This document shows positions 13,816 through 25,400 of a DNA stretch of 64,000 nt, one piece after another. How positions within the stretch are numbered: the first letter of the stretch is position 1; each line of letters begins with the position of its first letter. A program made the position numbers and the translations under genes. The notes beneath the pieces were generated by a model. The model was not told the origin of the DNA. It searched no databases and saw nothing but the letters and a program-made list of their open reading frames with translations. The DNA comes from Nemopilema nomurai (lineage: Eukaryota; Cnidaria; Scyphozoa; Rhizostomeae; Rhizostomatidae), in contig ML133415.1 in NCBI GenBank assembly GCA_003864495.1, positions 88,780-152,779 of the forward strand, in the 5' to 3' direction.

Positions 13816-16639
13816 GGCCTAGAGAAGACCCTTCCGAATATAGTTTACTTGGAAGCATTATCACTTAACTCATTCTGGATGATCTGATGTTTTCGGGTGA
13901 ATATGGTGCAGTGCTAATAGACAAATTGCTTTTATTTCATGTTTTCGTTTTCTGCCAACAGGTAGCTCCGGTTGGTTCATCGACTCGGTGCTGAGGAAGT
14001 AAAATTGTCCAGTATCTGGATAGGTTCACTGGAGTAGATGCGTTGAGGCGTCTTGTTTCTCGCAAAGAAAGTAAACGGTCTTGTGGACTGATAAACTCTC
14101 AACCAAACGAATTTTTGCCGTCCAACGGGTCAACTGCGCTATCTGCTAGTAACTCCGCTGTTCTGAAGTGCTGCTTTGAGTTGTGCTTGTTGATCCAAAA
14201 CTTGTGTAAGTTGTTGTATGATACTCGCGTAAATCCTGCCTTAATTTCGGTGCTCTTGTGAGTTTTATGAAGTCTTGGAACCGCAGCAAAGGACTGTACA
14301 ATTATTTTTGGCAGCTCTCGCTTTCAATATTTGTCAGTATTCCGATAAGATAAGTCTCTGATTACCTTAGTACGTTGTTTCTGCCGAAAATGGAAGTCAA
14401 TTTTTTTAAGGAGTTGCATACATCCCTATTTGAATTATCAAGAATGAACGTAGATGGCATCTGAATCATAACTGAAATTGCAATCTTCAAATATAAGTAC
14501 AATTATTGAGTTTTTAACGACAAAGGTCTTATCGTTGTTTATATATATTGCGTTTTTACCTAATCTCAACCTTAGGCCTTATTAGCTGTTCACCTTGAAG
14601 TAACGGCCAAGTATGTCTGAACAATCGCCATGTTGACGAGATGCTTCATGTAAGGATTCTTGTAAATCGTCATTAGAGTGTTAAGCGTTCATTACATTAA
14701 TCAGAGTAGTGCGCCATTTAGATCATAGAGTTTTATTTCCTGCAGCGAAGACTTGCCATGCCCTATATGGCTAGAGCATCGAGATATGTATTAGAATTCT
14801 GTTGTTACTTCTTTGCCGTCGCCACATCCTTTGTTTCCTAAATGTAAACGCAGGTGGCCAATCGATCTATTTACCCCGTATTTAATAGAATGTTGCTACG
14901 AAATTATTGTAATAAAGTCGTTTTTATTCCTTAAGTCTTTCTTGTAAGGATGATGTTTGTTTCCGTGAATGCGACTTGAGTTAATTTAAGTGTTAGAATT
15001 TCTTCGACATTTTTATCGTAGATTATTCTCTTTGAATCTAGGATTATACGTCAATTGTAGAAATTGCTTTTATTTCTGTCTCGTTTGTCTCGTTTCCCTC
15101 TGCAGCAGTTTGACAGCTTAAAAGATTTGCCAGGTTATCATGTGCCAACTTTACAGCTAGCACTGTGGTAGCTTCTTATGTTTGTATAATTTGAATGATT
15201 TAGAATGAAAAGTCGGCTCCATTACACTTCTGATTTATTCACCAGGAATGACGTTAGATTGGAATGTAGAAAATGTATTTCCAGAAAAGGCAGATATCTT
15301 TAATGCCCATGATCGTCTTCTACTTCCAGTTTGGCATCGCACAGTGCCATTTCTGCCTCACCAGTTCAAGATACTCAATCATTATGCTCCTTTTGAAAGC
15401 CACAATTTGTATACCGTTTGCTCTACCTTGCTGCACAAAAATTGTGATTAATCTGAATTCCATAATGTGGAAAAATGTTACCGGGTAGCATGTCCTGTAT
15501 AGTCTCCAAAGGGTCATGATTCTTACTCTGATGAGTCATGATTAGCGAACTCAAATCAAATCTATATTCAAATTCGTCGCATCTTACATTAGCAGCGTGA
15601 CCAAATATGAAAACTATGCTAATTATGCTAAAACATTTTACATGGGAGCGGCATCTGTCCGTTATAAGATGCCATTGGAAGGCAATGTAATTATTTTGCG
15701 ATAAAAAGGCTACAGAAGGCATGATTTGACACCGTTGTTGCTCATTGGGAAATTCTTTAGAGTAAAGATAGGCCTGGCTGAAGTAAAGGGGTGAGAAGGA
15801 AGTAGTTTGGTGAGAGCATGAGTGGACCAACAGCGAAGGATTGCAATGTTGTATAAGACTGGATGCCGTCGTAAAAGATGGTCACATCACCACACCATCA
15901 GCTAGCTTGGTACATTTTGAGGATGACAATGTTGCAGTTCTGTTTTGCTTTTACGTTGTTTTTGCCAATGAAGACACGCGCTTTTAATTACTATTCAAGT
16001 TTTTAATTACTATTCAAGTTTTTATATTATATTCAAGTTTTATTTCTATTCAAGCTCTAGGTATTCTGTATATTTATAGGTTTAGATGATTATTGTGATG
16101 AATGGTTATTTTTAGTCGCAGAGTATTTTGTAAAACAGGTTTTCAAACTGAATTGTAGCCCTGGTTGGAGAATTTTGAGAAAAAATAAATATATAGATAA
16201 AACGAATGAAAATAAATAAGGAAAGCTTACTGCAACAACAACCGTGAACGGCAACAACTTCGTGTGCAACAGCAACAACATGATGCCCATGGGCAAAAAA
16301 GGAATTGGCTTCGCGGGTACCAGCTGGGGATGTTGAAGAATTTTTAAGGAGAAGGGCCAGATTCGAAATCAGAAGATAGATAAGGTTAGATACGTCAGTC
16401 TCTTAAATTTTTTCCCTTCCTTCAATAAATTGTTCCCAATCGAGCTTATTTTGCTCTGATGAAATTCACCCTGCTCAGCCAAGTCATGGTCGCCCAATGT
16501 ATTGCAAGCAAGTCAAAAGGGAGATCGAGGACAGGATTTCACCATCTGGCCATAATAGTTTTTTATTAGAAGATAAGATGATATTCTAGTTTTTTGAAAT
16601 AATTTCTTTTCTACAGGCGAAGAGACGCGCATCCTTGTC
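13816..16639. other. Intergenic, no gene recognised
   Basis: AT-rich sequence with only short, unsupported ORFs. A short tandem duplication (TTTTTAATTACTATTCAAG, two copies plus a degenerate third) lies near 15990-16050. The 5' UTR and promoter of the canopy-like gene should lie in the last few hundred bases; no clear core promoter element was seen. Confidence 0.5.
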
Positions 16640-19371
16640 ATGGCAACCCAGTCAGTTTTAGTTCTTGCCTTGTTTTTGACATCCACATTCAGTTTTATTG
16701 GTAGCAGCTTTGGCAAAGATGTAGCTCCAGGAATATCTGATCGTAAGTGAAGCAATTTGGAGGCCCTTACTTCATCAGTCATTTAGTTTAGAGCTTTCTT
16801 TTTTTGCCATTATTATAGTGTTGCCTTTATCAGGACGATAACTTTTGCTGATTAGATAACGAGAACTATATAGAATTACAAACAAAACTTTTTTTTATTC
16901 GAGTTACCGAAGTTTCTCAACTGTTTCTTCGTAACAGTGAATTTTGCGAATATTGTATGTTTGAAAGTTTCTAACTTATTGCTAGCTTGGGAAATTTTTA
17001 AGTGACCCAATAAACCTGATATCATATTTAACAGCTTTATTTCCAAAAGTCTGAGCCTTCCTAGTTGATAATTGCCAGTATGAAAAGAGAATTGTGCATA
17101 TATTTTTGCAGAGCTAGGTTATTTAAAAGTATCCTAGTTGAATCATTTTTTGCTGTTTTGTGCGTGTAATGTTCCTTTACACCCTGTTTCCTCTCAATTT
17201 TCAAATCAAAATCATTAGAAACACATTTCCAGGAGCCAAAATTTCATAACTGAAATCTTTGTTTTAGACATGTATTGTGAGAGCTGTGTGGCAACAGTGA
17301 AAGGTGAATACTTTAAATTATTTATTTATTCAAATCTCTTTATCTTCCTGGTATTGGTAAATCAATTTTTCTATTATCTTGTAATCTTGGAGTGTGATTC
17401 CTACTATTTAATTCAGGAGTTTTCAGCATTTGAATGTTTAGAATTATTTATTTATTCAAATCTCTTTATCTTCCTGGTATTGGTAAATCAATTTTTCTAT
17501 TATCTTGTAATCTTGGAGTGTGATTCTACTATTCAATTCAGGAGTTTTCAGCATTTGAATGTTTAGAATTATTTATTTATCCAAATTTCTTTATCTTCTT
17601 GGTATTGGTAAATCAATTTTTCTATTATCTTATAATCTTGGAGTGTGATTTTACTATTCAGTCCAGGAGTTTTAAGCATTTGAATTTTGGTGAGCGAAAA
17701 TTTTAAGGCATCCATTTTTGAAAGTGAAGGTGTTTAAGCTTAATTTTTTCATGTACATTCAACATTGAGTTCATTTTTAACCAGAAGGCTAAACCAATTT
17801 TCATTTCTAGTATTTGTAAGCATTGATGCACACTACCCTCTGATTGTTTGTCTTTTTTCAGTACTTTTTACCCATGTTTCTTAATCCCAGCTAGGTTGAT
17901 AAATCAAAATGCAATCTGGTTTCCCATTATCTTCTGCATTCAGGCATTAACGCCTCCAATTGTTGATCCTCGGTCAACATCAGAGATTGTTGTCACAATG
18001 GCATGAAAAGGTGGAACTAGTTTTTGCATACTTTAATACAAAGTACTTTTTGGTCTGACACTCCTCAGAGTATGCAAATGTCGGAAATTAACCAAAAGCT
18101 GACAGAATAAATAGTCAGATGTGTCTGACAAATAGTACTTTAAGTATGCAAAAACTAATTATGCTTTTTCTTGCCATTGTAAAGTTTTGTAACGCAAAGC
18201 ACTTGTTCACAAATTTGTATCACATAAATTTTGTGTAAGAATTTAATCAAAAGATTGAACCTTTTTAATTGATAACTGATTTTTTCAAATGCAGAATTAG
18301 TAAAGATGACAAGTAAGAAGTCACTAGAACCAAAGGATGTCCTCATCACAGAAGCACTAGAAAATGTCTGCAAGCCTTATAACTTTGTAAATTATGAATA
18401 CTCCCCTCCAAAGACTGTGAAGGCTTGTCAGTTATTACTAGGTATGTGTGTGTAAATTTTCACATTATAATAAAGAGCCTGAATTTGAATACACAATGTA
18501 TATAAATCTTTTTACTTTTATCATAGAAAAATATTTTACTTTGAGCTCCACCTTTTTATCAGCCCTGAACATTGTTAGGCATTATTTGAAGTTTGGAAAA
18601 AAATTTATTCCAGTGTTAGTGTCCAATATTTCCTTCTGAATCAGCTTTTTTAAGGATTTATGATATGCCTGTCTCTTTCTTGAAATTTATGACAATCAAA
18701 AGATTTAGAATAATTATAGCAAGTGTTCTAAGGTATTGGATAATTGTTGTTGGGTCAAAAGCGAAACTCATTCTTGTAATATATGGAAATAGGCAGCGTG
18801 CAGCATTTCGCACGCCATGATTACTTTGAGTGTGCGATCGCACGCCTCATATTACAAAGACTAGAAACTAGGGGCATTTTATGCATCATTCTATATATTT
18901 AACATTTTTCACCATGCTAGAGAGACATGAAGAAGAAATAGAAACTGCCCTTGCAAAGAAGTCAGGGGATTTTGAAAAAGAAATATGCTTTGGTGTCAGT
19001 AAAGCTTGTGTGAATGTTGATCGGTCAAAGAAACCCTCAAACCGTGGGGATGTTGATTTAACCATGAATGGAAAAGGTGGCAAAGTCGAAAAAGTATTTG
19101 ATGTTGATCCAGAGACTGGTAAAGCAACCAACCAAGGAAGAAGGATGCAAAAACATTGTCTAAAAAAGACTCAAAAGACAAAAAGAAGGATGGAGGTTCA
19201 CTTGATTATTTCCAACTGAATTTGGATGATCCAGATTCAATGCAGAATGTTATGGCACAGATTAAACAGGCAACACAAGATCATACCAGCAAATTCTACA
19301 TGGATCAAGAGCGCAAGGAGATGGAAGAGGAAGCAAAAGCAGAAAAAGAACAAAGTAAAGATGAATTATAG
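16640..19371 (+). CDS. Canopy-family saposin-like ER protein with KDEL tail
   Basis: Exons 16640-16742, 17268-17303, 18295-18441 and 18921-19371, all joined in phase 1. The predicted protein is about 245 residues: signal peptide (MATQSVLVLALFLTSTFSF), then CESC, then Cys in NVCKP, KACQL, EICFG and KACVN. That six-cysteine spacing, with the helix LLLERHEEEIETAL, matches the canopy (CNPY2/MSAP) family of saposin-fold ER proteins, which act as chaperone partners for receptors. A Lys/Asp/Glu-rich C-terminal extension ends KDEL-stop, the ER retrieval signal; CNPY2 ends HDEL. One base is missing near 19135: as written, the Cys-rich frame runs into an aberrant tail and loses KDEL. Restoring one base there joins the frames. 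Intron 2 holds a 125 bp triplication and hairpin repeat copy B. Family call is from pattern, not alignment. Confidence 0.75.
17315..17686 (+). repeat. Three tandem copies of a ~125 bp unit
   Basis: Units start near 17315, 17441 and 17566. Each opens with AATTATTTATTTATTCAAAT (Cs/Ts vary slightly) and includes CTTGGAGTGTGATT and TCAGGAGTTTT. The first two are nearly identical; the third is slightly diverged. They lie inside intron 2 of the canopy-like gene, and an open frame through them is not coding. Confidence 0.9.
17996..18210 (+). repeat. Hairpin repeat family, copy B (internally shortened)
   Basis: Starts CAATGGCATG and ends AAGCACTTGTTCAC. The left arm (GGAACTAGTTTTTGCATACTT) and right arm (AAGTATGCAAAAACTAATT) are inverted repeats. 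The interior matches copy C in the same orientation but lacks about 100 bases. No flanking direct repeat was found, so it may be older or one flank may be altered. It lies in intron 2 of the canopy-like gene. Confidence 0.85.
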
Positions 19372-20944
19372 AATTATGTATTTCTGGAGGTTAGATAGTG
19401 CTTAGATTTTCAACAATGTCTTTGTGGAATAATGTTATGTTTATGTGGGTTGATGTCCTAGGAATTTGCCACAACTGTCCTATTTTCCTATGAAATAGTT
19501 CTATAGTGCCAAACCACAGTCCCCTTGATGTCCAAAGCAGTACCACCATTACATCAAAAGGCAACTTGATATTTAATCTTTCCCTTTTCAATTTTATACT
19601 TTTTTAGCTTTCTTCGCACATCATCAACTTTTTCAATCTCATGCTAAGTAAACACTTTTTTGGAACCAGTCAATTACACAAGCAGTGAAAGATGAATTTG
19701 CTTAGTTTAGATTTACATGGTGATTAGAATGTCAAGAATTTTAACAAAATACAGCCTTTGTTGAAGTCAGTTTTTTAGTCGGAAGCTAAATTCAACCAAA
19801 AAGCAGAATTCCTTCACAAGATACCTTTAATATACAATGTGACTAAAAATATGCAACAATCTAATTTCATGTACAATGTAATGGGGTGTGGCTGCTCCAA
19901 ATGGCCTGTTGGATTTGAGGGACATTAGTGTTCCCCCATATAATGGGAAAATACATTATTCTAAACTTTTTGAGGATTCTCTACATCTTTTTCAGTAAGT
20001 AACACATTGTGACTTTTGCAAGTAACTAGTTATTGTTTTTATTCCCTCAAGTAAATTCCTTTTCCACTTTGTCTAATAAATTTTTATCTAGCTTATTATA
20101 ATATGACACAATCCAGTGATGAATCATTTTCATCCTTAATTCTTTTTATACTATAGAAAAATTATAATTTTGATTTTTTAATATAAAAAGGGAATACTTT
20201 CAAATTGTTTCTTTTAAAAATTGACATCTGTTCAGAAAGGAATTCATATTCCCTCCCACTTAAATTCTTTTTGAAAGGTTGCCCAAACGAAAATATGGTG
20301 ATTTTTGCATATCAAACACAAAAAATAAGGCACTGGATTACAGTCCTTTTCTTTCATTTCATGAAAGCTGAGATAAAATACATATTTGTTTAACCCAAAA
20401 ACATATCGCTTGTGTTTTAACGTGTTACTCTGTTGGAATCAAAATTGTGTAGAATTCACAAAATTCACAATGCGTCCCATTTCAGGACCCAATAAGCATC
20501 GAACGCCCTGGTAACTAACTATACGCTTACTACTTTTTAGTGATGTGGTGTTTGTTGACCTTAGTCAAAAGCAAGTTTCCCACATTATTCATCTTCACTG
20601 AAATGTCACGTTTGCTTCAACAGTTCCACGTTTGTGTTTTCCTCCTTCCAACTACTTTAGGTATCAAGTAGAAATGGCAGATCGCATACAAGAACGTAGA
20701 AATCAACTGAGATTAATGTCGAACCTAGTCATTAAACATACCTGTCATTTGAACATTAACATAAACGTCTTCCTTAGGACAACTCTTGTGGTGTTAACGA
20801 TTTGCAAGCTTACGATCGGCTATTAATGTAAAAGCCCTTAGGGTAAAATAGAACTTTTTCTTTGTTCAGAGTAAACGATCTAGCGTATGAACTTTATTTG
20901 TAGGTTGATGAAAGCTATTTCCTGGATTCATATGCTTAATACGC
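19372..20944. other. 3' flank and intergenic sequence
   Basis: Follows the canopy-like stop codon. AATAAA at 20075-20080 is a possible poly(A) signal for it. No coding region recognised. Confidence 0.4.
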
Positions 20945-21645
20945 TACCGTTCAAAAAGTCTTGGGACGATTCGAAGTTTCGAAAGACGCTTATGATAAAA
21001 GCTTTAAAAAGCATGACTTTGATTCCTTTTTATTAAGTACTACAACCAGCTATTTCCACGAAACTTTCACAAGACATTGTTCATGTTTCGAAGTATTTCA
21101 ATTTCTCCAAATTATTTGAAAAAGATTAACCGTAAAAATTTTCTAGGCCAGAAACATGAACATGGAGGTTATCAAACGTCGTAAAATATTATATGAGAAG
21201 CCTCTGGAAGCTATCTTTTATAAGAATAATGGTAAAAGCTACCAAGAAACTGCATCAATTGTGGGCTGCTTAAAGAATGCAGCTTTCGCGGTAAGCAAAA
21301 GGCTCTTTATATTTAGAACTGTGAAGATTTGCCAAGGGTTGGCAGACCGAAGAGGTTCCAGACGCCAAGATACGAAAGGTGTTTATTGAGAGATAAAAAA
21401 ACAGGATACATCTCGATTTATTTGCTCGAAGGTCAAAGCGCAGAGGTTTCAAATTCTGATAATTAATTGTAATGAATAAAGAGAGCTGAAATTTTGCAAC
21501 TTGTTGATGCTTTTACTACGCTATTTAGACCATTTTAAAGGATAACAGGAGTGTTTCAAAAGATATAATTTTTTGATCGCCTTAATTGTTTTTATTCGCC
21601 AGAAGATTCGAAACTTCGAATCGTCTCAAGACTTTTTGAACGGTG
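20945..21645 (+). mobile_element. Decayed Tc1/mariner-type element with ~37 bp terminal inverted repeats
   Basis: Left end TA-CCGTTCAAAAAGTCTTGG... and right end ...AAGACTTTTTGAACGG-TG are inverted copies continuing through CGATTCGAAGTTTCGAA. The expected TA target duplication is intact on the left and TG on the right. The interior (about 21156-21450) encodes, in two frames, a Tc1-like N-terminal DNA-binding region: a helix-turn-helix-like stretch (KSYQETASIVGC) followed by DLPRVGRPKR, like the DLPRSGRPR linker of Tc1 transposases. The catalytic part is gone, so this is an inactive deletion derivative. Confidence 0.85.
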
Positions 21646-22268
21646 GTGCAGTTATCTGGACAATAGGATACTTCAGTGGTAGAGGCTTGTTGTTGGCTAT
21701 TCTGTGAGGACCGGATCATTCTCGTCACAAACATGTCACTAGCCTGAGATAACTCCTGGTTATTGTAGATCCTGTTTGTTGGTGGCAGCGTGTGTAAATG
21801 GGCTGACACGTGTGTTTTTACCACTACAATATGCTTTTCTTAAATACCAGCATGTCATAGTCAATGAAACACGTGTTCCTGTTGTTATTTTCCCTACTTG
21901 TTGCAAGTCAAGATCAAGCCGTTAGTTTGAAGAACAACTGCAATATTGAAAATCCGATTCAGTTTATGTTCAAATTACGGCAGGGTAACTCAGCATGACT
22001 CTATGAAAGGTATCGAAGAAAGGGCTGCAAATTTTGGTGACACTGGTCGAAATCATTGGGTTCTAGGGGCGGCGCAGATTCAACCAATTTGTGGCACTTT
22101 TTTAGGTGATTTGCTTTTAACCACTCTTGGGTGCAGTTATCGGTTTCGAAGTGAAGTTTAGAAACGTATTAATTGCTAAATTCTAGTTTGTTTCCAACTA
22201 AAGTTTTGAGAAAGTGACGCAACAGGTTCAGTTTCCTTGGTTCCAGTCTCCTCATTGAAATCCGTTAC

Positions 22269-22281
22269 TTCCCATAATGCC
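22269..22281 (+). promoter_or_regulatory. Possible ZNF143/THAP11-type promoter motif upstream of ALYREF
   Basis: TTCCCATAATGCC lies 125 bases before the ALYREF start codon. It resembles the TTCCCAGAATGC core bound by ZNF143/THAP11-type factors at housekeeping promoters. Single-motif evidence only. Confidence 0.3.
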
Positions 22282-22405
22282 CTTTGTCGTTAAAAGACAT
22301 GTTCTTTTCCCTTTTCAAGATTCGGCCTTGGCACAAGAAATAAGCAACCAACAGATTCCTCGCTCATAAAGAAGTTAACACCAAGTCAAAAGAAGACAAG
22401 TCAGA

Positions 22406-25400
22406 ATGGGTGATAAAATTGATATGTCCTTAGATGATATTATTAAGAAAAAGAGGGGCTCGCGTGGCCGAGGGGGTCCAAGAGGACAAAGGCGAGGAGG
22501 CAACAGAGGTGGCGGTGGAAGTGGAGGACCGATGAGAAGAGGCCGTAGCTCAGGCGGGAGAAGTAGAGGAACTCCATACTCACGGGTGAGTTAATGGGCC
22601 TATCAAGCAAGAATGGCATCCTTGAGGTTTTAAAGTTTAACTGTATCGCGCAACTTTGAAATTTGACTTGTGAAGTCGCACTAGGCCCGTCAGCTAGTGT
22701 TGTGTAATATTTGATTGTAATGGGTTGCTATATTTCTTTTCGCACTATTTTTTCCATTTCAGTCATATTCATGGATCATGTTAGCTTTTATTCAGGAAGT
22801 AGTTATTCAGGTGGATCTCAACTTTCAAGGTTTGACGACATAAACCAGATGAAATGCTATAAAGATGAGATGTCCAGTTGTTAAAATGGCGCTATTGCAC
22901 TTTCGCACCTCTCAGCAACCATACATCATATATATTATTACTATATACCAATCGATAGCTCTTGGTTAGGCAATCAATATGGTATATAGTTTGGAACAAT
23001 TTACCGCAACGGGGGGCTGTATCCAATTAAAAATCTTCTTACGTTTCCCAGTTCCGCGGCTCCCCGTCCCCGAGACAACAACAACACCGTCCTCGGTAAT
23101 ATGACACATCACTGAGTGGTGTCGTCGGCCTTTCTTCGGAATGTGCCGTTGCAGGGGGGATGCCTTCCGCATCGTTGCATCGAAACTCGATCATTTGCTG
23201 TTCATTTTCCTATGGATTGCAGGGCGGCCGGAGCCAGGGGGCCGTTTTCGAAAAGAAATTGTGTGGACTTGCTTATGCTTAAAAGATTTCTAAGATATTT
23301 CTGGTCGAAGCGGCTCTTCATTGCTAGACTTAAGGCATCGATTGCTTCATAGAAATTCATATGGAAACTATTTATTTCACCGTTGCTGGTCGTTTTATTT
23401 TGAAAATTTAGCTTACAACACTGGATTCTCATCGCCGTTTTGCTTTGTTTTATCTAGGGGTGGACTTACCGGGGGCGTAGGGGGTGCGACACCCCCCAAT
23501 ATTTTTGTTCTCTCCGGTAAATTTTGTTTTGATTCGGTAAATAGCTTATTTGGTAGTCAGTAGTGATGAAATGACGCCAGTTTCTTCCATATTTATCCTC
23601 TTGTCCAGTCAATTCTAGTCTTTCTTTCAATATAATAAACTACTTGAAATCGAAGATTTCGAGGTTCATGAGCGTCTGCTCAAGATGACAACAGTCAGAC
23701 AAGTGTGGGGATGGCTTAGCCAAGCTGGTCATTCAGTGCACCAAAGAGCTAAATTTACCAACAAGTGACCTGTTATGACCACTGCATCCATGTCTAGTGC
23801 CTATAGAGGTGCTCAAGCAAAGCTTTCTGAACGTCTGCAAAGGAATGTTCTATTTCTGAACGTAAGCTTCAAAAAGCCTGTCGCAAACATTTGGTCATGC
23901 CATGAACGTTTAATTCATCTGCTTGAAGAAATGCTATCGTGATGCACGCCTTAGCGTGAATTATCTTTTTGAAAAATCGAAGTCATTCGAATTAACATCA
24001 AGTTTAACTTTGTTCAAGAATATCATGCTTGCATTGGAACAAGAGGTGATGAAAGTGCAAGAGACCGAATTTGACCTAGTGAATGGTATTGACTTAATAA
24101 GGCAAAATAGTGAGATACTCAAAAGCATTCGAAGAGATGAGAAACAATTGATGGAGTTATAGATATAGCCCTTGCTCATTGTCATAGATATGGAAAAACT
24201 CAAAAAGCAGAGTATGCAAAGCGATACAGGCCAGGGTTCCAGCAAGGTTTGATGAGAATTACAATGCCTGCCAAAATTGTTGGCACATTTGCGACAATTC
24301 TTTGACTGGCATTCACTCATCCCCCTCCCCGCCCTTCGAACAATGTTGTGTTGCTGCTAAACGAAGCGTCAATTTTACACCAAACTTTCCCCCCAGATTG
24401 ACTAGATGCTATACTTTGTTACCAGCATCGTTTTAGGGGGGAGGAAGGGGATTAACAGCTTGTGGCGTGTCAAAGAAATGAAAAATGCAAAAACCAGAGA
24501 AAATACTGAGGTGTTCCAAGGACTTTTGGCAGGCATTGTAGGTATTGCAATTTTCCACGCCTCCCAAGATCATTACCGTGTGAGTCATTGACAGGCTCAC
24601 AAGAGAGTACAGAGAAATCGAGAAAGCATTGAATGAGTCCTTTGGTCATCTCAGATGCCTCCATCCGAAACTGCTTCATAAAGCTACAAAAAATGACTGC
24701 ATTCTCCTCTGTCAAATGTTTCCCGACGATCTCAAAGATGCTCACCTTCTTTTTCTTGACATCAGAGACATGAGAAATGATATAATGAAGACAAAGCCAA
24801 AGACAGTCTGCGATGCCTCAAAGGTATTGGAACTGGAACTCAAGCAAAATTGATTCTGTTTTTGTATAATTGAATATTGTAACTTTTTGCAGCTGAAAGT
24901 TTATGCTACAGAAAGAAATTAAAGTTTATGTAAGAAATTAAAGTTATCCAGAGAAATTCAAAAATGGGCGTTTCTATTATTTAGGCACCTGAAGATACTA
25001 AAACCCGATCATAATCTTACACCAACCCCCCCCCCCCAATTGTAACAGGGGTTAGACCCCCTCTAAAACCCTTCTCACTTCGAGTAATCAACAAATTGAG
25101 AGTGAAGACAAAAAGCGAGCGACTCGTGTTGAGGTTAATCACTGACTGAATTACTATACAATAGGCTAAGTGTTATATACAAACAAAAGCGAGGTTAGCA
25201 TAATAATTATGCATGTTAATTAATGGCATATGATCCTATTACACAATCGTTGCCTCTTAAATCCGCCCCTGCTTTTATCGAATTCTAGAAGTTAACTAGG
25301 GTAACTTTTCCGTATTGCATTTCATGTGTAGAAACCAGTTGCTCAACCTCTATGGACGATCCGAGCCATAGCCGTAGTCCTATTTAACGTGCAGAGAACA

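Noticed and set aside
17270..17566. 98-residue hydrophobic ORF
   Set aside because: It begins in canopy exon 2 and runs through a tandem repeat in the intron; the apparent protein is itself a repeated translation.
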